From Phycisphaerae bacterium (lineage in GTDB: Bacteria; Planctomycetota; Phycisphaerae; JAJVII01): a stretch of DNA of 64,000 nt. Below the pieces are notes generated by a model. It was not told where the DNA came from. It made no database searches and saw nothing but the letters and a program-made list of their open reading frames with translations. This document shows, in pieces, positions 27,187 to 35,070 of this stretch (its first letter is position 1; every line of letters starts with the position of its first letter). The position numbers and the translations under genes are program-made. The stretch spans positions 1 through 64,000 of the forward strand of contig JAJVII010000009.1 in the NCBI GenBank assembly GCA_022072085.1. The letters are read 5' to 3'.

Positions 27187-27208
27187 TGCGACAGGTGTGG
27201 TCGCACCC
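27187..27208 (-). promoter_or_regulatory. Palindromic operator, copy 1 (upstream of the YbjN-like gene)
   Basis: It is identical over 22 bases to 26070-26091, with the same TGCGAC-N7-GTCGCA inverted repeat. It lies 80 bases before the start of the YbjN-like gene and just after the stop of the WYL repressor gene. Exact conservation of an intergenic palindrome in two places, with unrelated flanks, points to a protein-binding site rather than chance. Confidence 0.7.
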
Positions 27209-27244
27209 TTGGCGATCTCCATTTGGATCAGCGCAGTGGGTTGT

Positions 27245-28261
27245 TCAGTCGGCGAGCTTGGCGGGTGTATGGGGGCAGTTGATACCGTAGGCGCCGCACG
27301 TGGCCTTCAGTTCCGACTGGATCGCCGCGGCCAGGGACTTCGGGGATATGATGGTCGCCTGGCCGCCGAAACCGAGAATCCACCGGCGGAACTCGGTCGT
27401 ATCCGACAGCTCGAACTCGGCCACGACGCCGTCCTTGGTGTCCTTGACGATCTTCTGGCTGGTGTGCCAGCGCTGCTCGCGGAGACTCGTGGCCGCCCAG
27501 CCAGTGAACCGGGCACGGATCGTCTGGAACTTGCTGGAGGTGAAGATGCCGAAACTGCCGTGGGTGTAGGCGCGGAGCGAGAAGTTGGACGGCCGCTCGA
27601 AGACCTGGGCGGTCATCTGGACGCCGACGATCCGCGAAACCTTCAGCGTGCGAACCTCACCGTACTCCACCAGCAGCCCGATGCAGTAGAGGTTCGTGCC
27701 CAGGAAGACCAGGCCGTAAGGATGGAACGTGGCGTCGAAGTCCTTGCCCTTGCTCAGCGAGTGGTAGCGGACCTTGAGCACGCGGCCCTCGGCCATCGCC
27801 TTGTTGATGATGGCGATTTCCTTGTCCTTGCCGGAGTAGTCCTGGCCGGGCAGGTTTTTGACCAGCAGCGTGCGGTCGTCGAAGAAGTGGCCCAGGGCGC
27901 TCTTGGGCAGCAGGGCCTTGATCTTCTCCAGCGCGGTGTTCAACCCGTCGCCGAACTGCGTGCCGGCCAGAGGCGCCAGGAGCTGCTGGCTGAGGTAAAG
28001 GCTGAGCATCTCGGTCATCGAAAGCGTCAGGCCGTCGTGGTCAAGGGCCTTGGCTTCGAGCCGCCAGAACCGCTTGCCGTACTCGCCGGTCTCGTGGAAA
28101 ACAGGAAAACCGATCTGCTGGAGCACGTTCAGATCGCGCTGCACCGTGCGTTTGCAGCACTCAAGCCGCTTGGCCAGATCGTCCTCCGTCTGGCCGAAGT
28201 GAAACGCCTGGAGCGTCTTGAGCAGGTTCCACTGACGGAATAACGGTTCGGCACGTGCCAT
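27245..28261 (-). CDS. WYL-domain transcriptional regulator
   Basis: The 338-residue protein has an N-terminal winged helix (DDLAKRLECCKRTVQRDLNVL, residues about 28-48) and a WYL domain (VRYHSLSKGKDFDATFHPYG, then NLYCIGLL, about 180-215), followed by a C-terminal WCX-like extension. WYL regulators bind nucleic-acid-like ligands and repress phage-defence operons such as BREX (BrxR) and CBASS (CapW). The gene heads the cluster. The twin palindromes at 26070-26091 and 27187-27208 are likely its operators. Confidence 0.92.
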   Translation of the reverse strand: MARAEPLFRQWNLLKTLQAFHFGQTEDDLAKRLECCKRTVQRDLNVLQQIGFPVFHETGEYGKRFWRLEAKALDHDGLTLSMTEMLSLYLSQQLLAPLAGTQFGDGLNTALEKIKALLPKSALGHFFDDRTLLVKNLPGQDYSGKDKEIAIINKAMAEGRVLKVRYHSLSKGKDFDATFHPYGLVFLGTNLYCIGLLVEYGEVRTLKVSRIVGVQMTAQVFERPSNFSLRAYTHGSFGIFTSSKFQTIRARFTGWAATSLREQRWHTSQKIVKDTKDGVVAEFELSDTTEFRRWILGFGGQATIISPKSLAAAIQSELKATCGAYGINCPHTPAKLAD

Positions 28262-28267
28262 GCGGCC

Positions 28268-28296
28268 ATGTTAAGCGAGGAGATCCGGCTGGGCAA
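28268..28296 (-). promoter_or_regulatory. Promoter of the WYL regulator, possibly leaderless
   Basis: On the minus strand TTGCCC (28291-28296) and TAACAT (28268-28273) are 17 bases apart. The predicted start of transcription falls at or next to the ATG at 28261, and no ribosome site is visible, so the message may be leaderless. Confidence 0.4.
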
Positions 28297-28340
28297 CGGG
28301 AAAGCACCGGCAGAACAGGCGCCAAGACTGAGTTGCACCG

Positions 28341-28712
28341 TCAGCCTTCTGACTGCTCGTCGCGATGCTGCCCGGCGATCTGATCGCCGATCTCCAGCAG
28401 CCCCTCGAGCAGTGCCGCGAACGTGGACTCGCGGCCAAACTTGGCCTCGCGTTCGAGCAAGTCCTGAATGAGCTCCGGCCTGTTCAGTCTTGCCTCGATA
28501 CGGCCCTGCCCGTCAAGGGATTCATCGAACACCAGGAGGATGCGCTGGATACAAGCTTCCGTGCCTTGATCTTCGGCCATCCGGACGGCAGCCTGGACCC
28601 ACTGCTCGCGCGTCACCGTGCCGTTGGCGACATGGGCCGGGTTGGCCAGAACCCGGGCCACGTCCTCTTCCGACCACTGATCGTCCTTGGGCGAAGGCCC
28701 GTGCTTCACCAT
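28341..28712 (-). CDS. Hypothetical protein upstream of the WYL regulator
   Basis: The 123-residue acidic protein starts at MVKHGPSPKDD (ATG at 28712). It has a helical body with EEDVARVLANPAHVANG, which resembles short substrate-binding loops, and ends QHRDEQSEG. It is separated by 79 bases from the WYL gene on the same strand and lies just inside the right island repeat. I recognise no family. Confidence 0.5.
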   Translation of the reverse strand: MVKHGPSPKDDQWSEEDVARVLANPAHVANGTVTREQWVQAAVRMAEDQGTEACIQRILLVFDESLDGQGRIEARLNRPELIQDLLEREAKFGRESTFAALLEGLLEIGDQIAGQHRDEQSEG

Positions 28713-28847
28713 AATGTGTCTCTCCCGAGCACCGTCGTCGTTGCGGTTCGGCGAGCCTGAGTATGCGCTCCCGCAGCCGAATCGCAAGGAGCCATCCTGA
28801 GCAACGCCGGTTTCGCAGGGGCAAAGCAGGCCGAATCGCTAACCACC

Positions 28848-29182
28848 GGGTCGGAGGTTCGAATCCTGAACCCGCTAGTGAAGACAACGGGTTCGGAATA
28901 TTCCGACCCGCGGGTTAACGAAAAACGCCGAGGCGAAAAACGCCCGGCGTTTCGTGTCTTAGGCCAGTATTCGCAAGGACTTACGGTTGGCGGCAATTCT
29001 TCGGCGTCTCTCGCCGGCCGAAGCGGAGACACGCCCGATCCACTTCACCCGCCGCCTGGAAACCCACCTTCGTCCGGAAGTCTCGGAGTCTCTACCTGAA
29101 ACCGACCCTTGGGTTATCAGGCGGTTGTCTCCGCGCGGGCGAAGGCAAAAGTCATGGTTGCTCTCGCCGAGGGAAGACAACC
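28848..29182 (+). repeat. Right copy of the diverged inverted repeat
   Basis: The plus strand here matches the minus strand of 493-827, beginning with TCGGAGGTTCGAATCCT of a tRNA T-arm. The T-arm pairing is lost in this copy (CCTGAACCCG instead of CCTCCCCCCG) and no anticodon arm is present, so it is a more decayed tRNA 3' end. A terminator-like hairpin follows at the same offset as in the left copy. Confidence 0.75.
28922..28955 (+). terminator. Hairpin terminator in the right repeat
   Basis: AACGCCG and CGGCGTT pair, extended by GGCG/CGCC around an AAAAA loop, and end in TTTCG. It is the counterpart of the hairpin at 713-751. Confidence 0.45.
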
Positions 29183-29330
29183 GTATGCATACTGCCGCAA
29201 CTTCGCACGATGAGCCGACAATCCGGATGCTGGACGTCCCCGTGAGCCAGCCTCAGACATTTCGGTCTATCCTGTCGCCCGCGGGCGAGTCGGTCGCTGC
29301 TCAGGGGGCACTGAACGCCAGGTGAGACAG

Positions 29331-29406
29331 TATGCGCGATCGCCCTTGGGAGAAGGATGTTGTTCTCCAGATGCAGGCGCAATCGCAAGTCGTCCTCCAG
29401 AGCAAT
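29331..29406 (-). pseudogene. Remnant of a second RIC/ScdA-type iron-repair gene
   Basis: On the minus strand the frame reads ALEDDLRLRLHLENNILLPR. This matches the C-terminus of the intact RIC protein nearby (GLEADLHQHIHLENNILFPR). Nothing of the rest of the gene remains; the sequence beyond it is unrelated. A duplicated or older copy was probably cut off when the island formed, since the fragment lies just outside the right repeat. Confidence 0.6.
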
Positions 29407-29533
29407 TAGGTAGAGTGCTACGCGCTAACGCTCATCCCAGACGGCCATCTCGATCAACTCGCTCAGGTCGAATTCCGCCATGGTCGAACCCTCGGGTTGT
29501 ACTGTGTCTCCACGCCCATCCGGCACCACACAC
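29407..29533. other. Short intergenic stretch with an 18-codon open frame
   Basis: On the minus strand an ATG at 29481 opens MAEFDLSELIEMAVWDER and stops at 29425. It recalls the N-terminus of small DUF2805-type proteins but ends early, so it may be a truncated remnant. Otherwise nothing is seen here. Confidence 0.2.
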
Positions 29534-30724
29534 TCAGGCGGACTTGACCGATGCCGCCACCTTGCGTCCGAGCGTCCGGCAGGCTTCCAGGTCCGCGGGC
29601 GTGGGTTGCCACTTGGCCCTCACGCCCTCGCTGACCACCGGGATCTTGCACTTGCCCAGGTGTTCCTCGATCAACTTGACCGACTCGCCGCTCCAGCCGT
29701 AGGAGCCGAACGCCGCGCCCACCTTGTTCTGGAACTTCAAGCCCCGCAAATCCTCCAGGATCGGGGTGATGGTCGGGAGCACCCCGTTGTTCAGCGTCGG
29801 CGAGCCGATCACCACTGCCTTCGCCTTGAAGACTTCGGTGATCACGTCATTGCGGTCCGAGACAGCCATGTGGAAGACCTGGAATCTGACTCCCTCGGCA
29901 GCCAAGCCGTCGCCGACAGCCTCGGCCATCCGCCGCGTGGCTTCCCACATCGTGTCATACAGGATGACCGCCTCGGGCGCCGGCTTCTGCTCAGCCCATT
30001 CCTGATACTTCCGGACGATCTGAAGCGGATCATCCCGCCAGATCACGCCGTGGCTGGGGGCGATCATGCTCACGGGCATATTCAGCCCCACCACTTCCTT
30101 GATCTTCTGGGCCACCAGCTTGCTGAAGGGCGTCAGGATGTTGGCGTAGTACTTGATGGCCTCCCGATAGAGCTCATCCTGGTTCACCTGGTCGTTGAAC
30201 GGGTAAGCAGTGGCGTAGTGCTGGCCGAACGCGTCGTTGGATAGAAGGATGCTATCGCCCGTCAGGTAGGTAAACATGCTGTCGGGCCAGTGCAGCATGG
30301 AGGCCTCGACGAACACCAGGTCGCGTTGCCCGATGTTGACCCTCTCGCCGTTGCTGACCGGCTGGAGATTCAGATCCTGGCGACAATGGCCGGGGACGGT
30401 TTCCATCCCGCGTTTGGAGACCAGAATGGTAGCTTGGGGGCACAGCCGCATCAAGGCGGGCAAACTGCCGGAATGGTCGGGCTCGGCGTGGTTCATCACC
30501 ACGTAGTCGATCTTGGCCGGGTCGATCAGCGAACGGACGTTCGCGATGAATTCATCGGCGAAGGGGCTCCAGACCGTATCGACCAGGACAGTCTTTTCGT
30601 CCAGGATCAGGTAGCTGTTGTAGTTGGATCCGCGATGGGTGGAGAGTTCGTGTCCGTGGAAATGCCGGATCGCCCAGTCGACGACGCCGACGCAGTGAAC
30701 GCCCTTGGTCAGTTCCGTGGTCAT
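29534..30724 (-). CDS. Flavodiiron protein (A-type flavoprotein), NO/O2 reductase
   Basis: The 396-residue protein has a metallo-beta-lactamase-like diiron domain with ligands in NHAEPDHSG and further His and Asp in EASMLHWPDS and SNDAFGQH. It is followed by a C-terminal flavodoxin domain (VILYDTMWEATRRMAEA, FGSYGWSGE). Such enzymes reduce nitric oxide to N2O or oxygen to water in the cytoplasm, taking electrons from rubredoxin. The rubredoxin gene lies upstream in the same operon. The ATG at 30724 was chosen from domain length and GAGGTG upstream. It is the last gene of the rubredoxin-RIC-FDP unit. Confidence 0.93.
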   Translation of the reverse strand: MTTELTKGVHCVGVVDWAIRHFHGHELSTHRGSNYNSYLILDEKTVLVDTVWSPFADEFIANVRSLIDPAKIDYVVMNHAEPDHSGSLPALMRLCPQATILVSKRGMETVPGHCRQDLNLQPVSNGERVNIGQRDLVFVEASMLHWPDSMFTYLTGDSILLSNDAFGQHYATAYPFNDQVNQDELYREAIKYYANILTPFSKLVAQKIKEVVGLNMPVSMIAPSHGVIWRDDPLQIVRKYQEWAEQKPAPEAVILYDTMWEATRRMAEAVGDGLAAEGVRFQVFHMAVSDRNDVITEVFKAKAVVIGSPTLNNGVLPTITPILEDLRGLKFQNKVGAAFGSYGWSGESVKLIEEHLGKCKIPVVSEGVRAKWQPTPADLEACRTLGRKVAASVKSA

Positions 30725-30737
30725 CTCGAAGGTCACC

Positions 30738-31484
30738 TCATCTGTTGGCCATCGTTTCGAGTTCAATCGTGCGTGGAAACAGGATGTTGTTCTCCAGGTG
30801 AATGTGTTGGTGCAGGTCCGCTTCCAAGCCATGGAGCGCCTCGTACAGGGCGGCGAAGGTCGGGCAGGCATCCGCAGGCAGTTTGTAGTTGTCCGTCACG
30901 ACCCGCATCCTGTCCAGCGTGGCGCCGGCGTTTTCATGCTCGTGCTCCATCTGCCGGATCGGGCCCTGGACCGACTGGAAGCAGGCCTCGGGGCAGGGCT
31001 GGCCCTGGTGAACGTGTGCATCCAGGGCGATGATGAAGGGAAACAGGACTTGCTCTTCCTTCATCAGGTGACCCGAAATCTCGGTATCCAGTCCAGCGAA
31101 TAGGTCTCGCACCTGGCCGAGCATCTCGCCGTGCCGGGGCCCGTGGGCGCGCACGACCTTGGCCAGCAGATCCCTGATCCGCGGCATCGTGTTCTTCATG
31201 TATACGTGGTGCGTATCGAGGATATGCCTGGCCAGGTCAGCCAGCGGGGCGGCAAACCAGTCCCACTCAGCCGGGTTGGTCTGGCTGGGGGTCTCCGTCA
31301 AGGCCGCCTCAATCGCCGATACCAGCGAATCGAGATCGCCGCCGCTCTCGCGGGCGGCGTCAGCCAAGCACTTGCCTCCGCCGCAGCAGTAATCGATGCC
31401 GTGCCGCTCAAACACCTTTCGGGTCTGTGGATGCCTGCCGACCAGGTCACGCACAATCGTGCGGCCAGCCACCTTATTGGCCAT
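30738..31484 (-). CDS. RIC-family iron-sulfur cluster repair protein (ScdA/YtfE type)
   Basis: The 248-residue protein has an N-terminal ScdA_N domain (DLVGRHPQTRKVFERHGIDYCCGGG, read as two blocks) and a hemerythrin-like diiron domain with His and Glu ligands (HILDTHHVY, GHLMKEEQVLFPF, MEHEHENAG, HIHLENN). It repairs iron-sulfur centres damaged by nitric oxide or peroxide. It starts 51 bases after rubredoxin and ends 13 bases before the flavodiiron gene, so the three form one stress unit. Confidence 0.93.
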   Translation of the reverse strand: MANKVAGRTIVRDLVGRHPQTRKVFERHGIDYCCGGGKCLADAARESGGDLDSLVSAIEAALTETPSQTNPAEWDWFAAPLADLARHILDTHHVYMKNTMPRIRDLLAKVVRAHGPRHGEMLGQVRDLFAGLDTEISGHLMKEEQVLFPFIIALDAHVHQGQPCPEACFQSVQGPIRQMEHEHENAGATLDRMRVVTDNYKLPADACPTFAALYEALHGLEADLHQHIHLENNILFPRTIELETMANR

Positions 31485-31535
31485 GACTTCTTCCTTTCAG
31501 GAGTGCGATTGCGCGGAACCGCACCGAGCCATCAG

Positions 31536-31694
31536 TTACTCTACTGCCTCGAAGTGGTCCTTGCCCAACCCGCAGTCCGGGCAGACCCAATCGGCAGGCA
31601 AATCCTCGAACGTAGTCCCTGGCTTGATGCCGTGGTCGAGATCGCCTTTGGCGGGATCATACACGTAGCCGCACACGCACCGGTACTTGGTCAT
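31536..31694 (-). CDS. Rubredoxin
   Basis: The 52-residue protein carries the two iron-binding CxxC knuckles, [14 protein letters not shown] and [14 protein letters not shown], of normal rubredoxin length. It is the electron donor expected for the flavodiiron protein encoded two genes downstream. It is the first gene after a 200-base gap that contains an 18-bp palindrome. Confidence 0.95.
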   Translation of the reverse strand: MTKYRCVCGYVYDPAKGDLDHGIKPGTTFEDLPADWVCPDCGLGKDHFEAVE

Positions 31695-31781
31695 CAAAAC
31701 TCTCCGATGGATTGCCATTCCTCCACGGCGAAACTCCAGATGCTCACGAGCGCCTGGCTCACGGCTCAGAATAATCAGCCT

Positions 31782-31799
31782 ACTGGCGGAATTGCCAGT
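31782..31799 (-). promoter_or_regulatory. Palindromic operator candidate upstream of rubredoxin
   Basis: ACTGGC-GGAATT-GCCAGT is a perfect 6+6 inverted repeat about 90 bases before the rubredoxin start. On the minus strand a TATTCT box lies just downstream, so a bound protein could block or activate the operon promoter. The binding protein is unknown. Confidence 0.45.
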
Positions 31800-31894
31800 C
31801 ATTTTCAGCAATACCCACGTGGCTCTGGTCTCCGCGTGCGGGCGTCGCCTGCGTTCAGTGGTGGTCGGTTTCACCGCGATGCTCCCTGGCTACC

Positions 31895-32680
31895 TCATGG
31901 TGGGCCGGCGGAGGTTTCGGGACCGCCCTTCCCGCCGGGACCCTGTGGCGTGAGGGATCGCTTCGCGGCTGGACTTGTCAGCACCTCACCCCGGACCCGG
32001 CCGTCTTCCATCTCCAGCGTCCGGTCAAAGGCATCCAGCGCCCGATGATCGTGCGTGACGACGATGACACCCGTCTGCTGCTCATGCGCCACCTTGCGAA
32101 AAAGCTCCATGACCTGTCGGCCTCGGACACTGTCCAGCGCCGCCGTTGGCTCGTCGGCTAGGATCAGATTCGGGCGGTTGGCCAAGGATCGTGCCACGGC
32201 CACACGTTGCTGCTGGCCGCCGGAGAGCATGGACGGGTAATGGCTTGCTCTGTCGGACACCCCCAGGTACTCCAGCAGTTCCATGGCGCGACGGCGAGCG
32301 GTCCGGGGTGGTTGGTCGTTGATTTCCATCGCAATCTGTACGTTCTCGACGGCTGTGAGAAAAGGGATCAAGTTGGCTTTCTGGAAGACGAACCCCATGT
32401 ATTTTCGCCGGAAGCTGCGAACATCTACCGTAAACCTGCCCTCCGCAACGACCGTCTGACCACCCATCGTAATCGAGCCCGCTGTCGGCTGGTTCACCAG
32501 TCCAATGATCCCCAGCAGGGTGCTCTTACCCGCACCGCTGGGTCCTAGCAGCGCGATCACCTCTCCGCGGGACAGCGAAAGGTCCACCCCGCGCAAGGCC
32601 TGCACCTCGGTGTTCCCGCTGCCGTACACCTTCGTCAGACCGACCGCCTCGACGGCCAGATTGTCCAGCGCGTCGACCAT
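31895..32680 (-). CDS. ABC transporter ATP-binding protein (MacB/DevA type)
   Basis: The 261-residue ATPase has Walker [10 protein letters not shown], signature LSGGQQQR and Walker B LILADEPT, followed by the H-loop VVTHD. The insertion [12 protein letters not shown] is typical of the MacB/DevA group. The start at 32680 overlaps the permease stop by ATGA. With the permease and adaptor it forms an export machine across the envelope. The C-terminal tail after residue 230 is Gly/Pro-rich and variable. Confidence 0.92.
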   Translation of the reverse strand: MVDALDNLAVEAVGLTKVYGSGNTEVQALRGVDLSLSRGEVIALLGPSGAGKSTLLGIIGLVNQPTAGSITMGGQTVVAEGRFTVDVRSFRRKYMGFVFQKANLIPFLTAVENVQIAMEINDQPPRTARRRAMELLEYLGVSDRASHYPSMLSGGQQQRVAVARSLANRPNLILADEPTAALDSVRGRQVMELFRKVAHEQQTGVIVVTHDHRALDAFDRTLEMEDGRVRGEVLTSPAAKRSLTPQGPGGKGGPETSAGPP

Positions 32681-33891
32681 CAGGCAAGCACCTCGTTGGG
32701 CTGAACCTTCATGGCTCGCCAGATGCCCAGGGCGCTGGCCAGGATGGAAATCCCGGCCACCACGCCGGCCAGCATGTAGAGGTCCTCCTCCACCACGATG
32801 ACCCTTCGCGGGAACCGTGGAAACACCCATAGCCCGACCACGTAGGCGATCGCGTAGCCGATGGCCCCCAGCAGGACCGCCTGCTGTAGGATGAGCCCGA
32901 AGATGACGCTGTTCCTGGCTCCCATCAGTTTCAGGACAGCGATGTCGTGAATTTTGTCGAGCGTAAGCGTGTACAGGATCAATGCCATGATGATCGTGGA
33001 CACGACGACCAGCAACGTGCGGAACAGGCCGATCTGGCGGCGGGAGCGATCCACGTTGCCCGTGAGCAGCAATTCCCGCTGTTGCTGTTGACTGTACACG
33101 GAGACATCGGGCCAGGAGGAGATGGCGCCGATCACCTGGTCGAGATCCGCCCCGGGCGAGAGTCGGACCAGCACCGCGCTGACCGGCGGCGGCCCGAGGA
33201 CCGGGATCCCGGAGGAAAGACCTGCAGCGCGGCCAAGAGTATCCGGCCGAGTCCTGCCCAGATCGGCGTCCTCGACTCTGCCCTTGCGGGCCTCGCGCTC
33301 CAGCCGCGTGGCTTCCCCGGAGACGTCATACTGGATCGCCTGCGAGTCCGACTGCGTCAGAAACGCCATCCCATCGCCACCCGACGAGATCATGTTTCGG
33401 GTGATCCCGACGACCGTGTAGGTATCCTTGCCCAGGCGCATGCTTTGACCCAGCAACAGCCCCACCGACTGGTCCGCGACCATCTCAAAGTGCGACTGCT
33501 CAATCGCCCGCCCGGCCACCAGCGGCAGCCATGCGCCTCTGTCCTGCGGCCAGGCGAGGCCCTGAATTGTCATTCTAAGGGACTTACCTTCATGCTCTCG
33601 CTGGATCGTGTGGGATACGAAGCTATTTGAGGAAGCCACGCCGGGAAGCGACCGCAGGCGGTCTTCGGTGTTGGCGGTAATCCGAGACACCTCGGCGAAG
33701 GGCCCGCGTGTATCCTTCTGGACCACCCAGAGATGAGCACCGATGCGGTCCACCATGAGCGTCGCGTCCTCCACCAGCCCCCGATAAATGCCGCTCATGC
33801 CCATTACGACCATGAGCAATAGGCCGATGCCGACCGCAGTCAGGGCAAATCGCCCGAAGTTGTGCCGGATGTCTTTGAGCGACAGGTTCAT
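32680..33891 (-). CDS. ABC transporter permease (FtsX/DevC type)
   Basis: The 403-residue membrane protein has one N-terminal transmembrane helix (FALTAVGIGLLLMVVMGMSG), a large periplasmic domain (about 45-270) and three C-terminal helices, the FtsX/MacB topology. The Pro-Asn-Glu-Val end (KVQPNEVLA) is typical. It overlaps both the adaptor stop and the ATPase start by four bases. Substrate cannot be read from sequence; the operon setting suggests export of a toxic or stress-related compound. Confidence 0.9.
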   Translation of the reverse strand: MNLSLKDIRHNFGRFALTAVGIGLLLMVVMGMSGIYRGLVEDATLMVDRIGAHLWVVQKDTRGPFAEVSRITANTEDRLRSLPGVASSNSFVSHTIQREHEGKSLRMTIQGLAWPQDRGAWLPLVAGRAIEQSHFEMVADQSVGLLLGQSMRLGKDTYTVVGITRNMISSGGDGMAFLTQSDSQAIQYDVSGEATRLEREARKGRVEDADLGRTRPDTLGRAAGLSSGIPVLGPPPVSAVLVRLSPGADLDQVIGAISSWPDVSVYSQQQQRELLLTGNVDRSRRQIGLFRTLLVVVSTIIMALILYTLTLDKIHDIAVLKLMGARNSVIFGLILQQAVLLGAIGYAIAYVVGLWVFPRFPRRVIVVEEDLYMLAGVVAGISILASALGIWRAMKVQPNEVLA

Positions 33892-35057
33892 TACTTGACA
33901 AATGCTCCGTCACGCAGCGGGTTGCCATCACCATCAAGAGCCTGAACAACGACCTGTCCAAGCCGCAGACCACTGACAACTTCGACGTTATCCCGTCCCC
34001 GCAGCCCCAGGTCCACCTTCTGGAGTCGCGCCCGACCCGCCTCACGCACGAACACGTGGGGCTTGCCGTCTTTCCAAACGATCATCCGCTGTGGGATTGC
34101 GAGCACACCATCTTTCCTGGCGGTCTGAATATGCACCTCGGCCCGCTGGCCGACAGACCAGTTCTTCGGCAGATCCTTTACCTGCACGTCCACCAGGAAC
34201 TCCCGCGTCTCACGGTCCGTCTGCTTCGCCAGGCGCGCGACCTGGCCGGAATAGGACTTCTCGGGTTCGGAACGGAATACAACCCGGGCTGTCTGGCCCA
34301 CTGCCAAGGAGACGCTGGCTGACTCATCCACCCACGCCGAGACCCACATCTCATTCAGGCACGCCAGATCCATGATCGCCGTGCCAGGCACCACGACATC
34401 GCCGACCTCGCGGTAGCGAACCAGCACCAGGCCGTTGCCGAAGGGGCTGGCCAGACGCGTGTCGGCCAGCCGTTCTTGGTGGTACTTGAGGGTCTGTTGC
34501 GACGCCGAAACCTGATGCTCGATCTCGGTCTTGGCCGCCTTGCCGCGGCCCATCTCGGCCACGGCGATATCGAGTCGCTCGCGGCTCCTGCTCATTTCGT
34601 CTGCCGCCGCCATTTTACTGTCGAACAACCGCTTGACTCGCTCGTGGTCCATCATCGCCTGGGTCAGGACTGCCTCGGCCCGGGCGATGTCCGCCTGGGC
34701 GCGGACCAGAGAGGCCTTGGTGGCCTCCAGTGTGGCGGCCGCCATCTCCACCTGTTGGTGAAGTTCACCGTCGTCAAGCGTCGCCAGGAGCTGGTTCTCC
34801 GAGACGTTGTCGTTCTGGTCCACTTTCAGTGCGGCGATCTTGCCGGTAATCTTGGAACTGACCGTGACCTTGATTCTGGCCTCCAGCGCCCCAGTGCCCA
34901 GGACTTCAGCTTCCACCGTGGCGACCTTCACCTCGAACGCATCCACGGCCACAGGCTTGAACCGCACGAAGTAGACTACAACTCCGGCGACCAAGACCAG
35001 CGCTACGATCTTCCAGGAAGCTTTGACAACACGTCGCAAAGTCACGCCCATGCGCAT
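33891..35057 (-). CDS. Membrane fusion protein (HlyD/RND-type adaptor)
   Basis: The 388-residue protein has an N-terminal membrane anchor (KIVALVLVAGVVVYFVRF), a biotinyl-lipoyl half-motif (KITGKIAALKVDQNDNV), a long alpha-hairpin (about 110-200) and a beta-barrel domain (VVPGTAIMDLACLNEMWV). It links the inner-membrane ABC pair to the envelope. The ATG at 35057 follows GAGGAG by about 9 bases; the frame remains open further upstream but overlaps the preceding gene. The start lies 14 bases after the DUF6448 gene. Confidence 0.9.
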   Translation of the reverse strand: MRMGVTLRRVVKASWKIVALVLVAGVVVYFVRFKPVAVDAFEVKVATVEAEVLGTGALEARIKVTVSSKITGKIAALKVDQNDNVSENQLLATLDDGELHQQVEMAAATLEATKASLVRAQADIARAEAVLTQAMMDHERVKRLFDSKMAAADEMSRSRERLDIAVAEMGRGKAAKTEIEHQVSASQQTLKYHQERLADTRLASPFGNGLVLVRYREVGDVVVPGTAIMDLACLNEMWVSAWVDESASVSLAVGQTARVVFRSEPEKSYSGQVARLAKQTDRETREFLVDVQVKDLPKNWSVGQRAEVHIQTARKDGVLAIPQRMIVWKDGKPHVFVREAGRARLQKVDLGLRGRDNVEVVSGLRLGQVVVQALDGDGNPLRDGAFVK

Positions 35058-35070
35058 GGATTCATACTCC

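Noticed and set aside
25214-28243. A 1009-codon open frame on the plus strand
   Set aside because: It is antisense to the DUF6569-like, HIRAN, YbjN-like and WYL genes, which all have motifs and ribosome sites. High GC content keeps the opposite frame open by chance.
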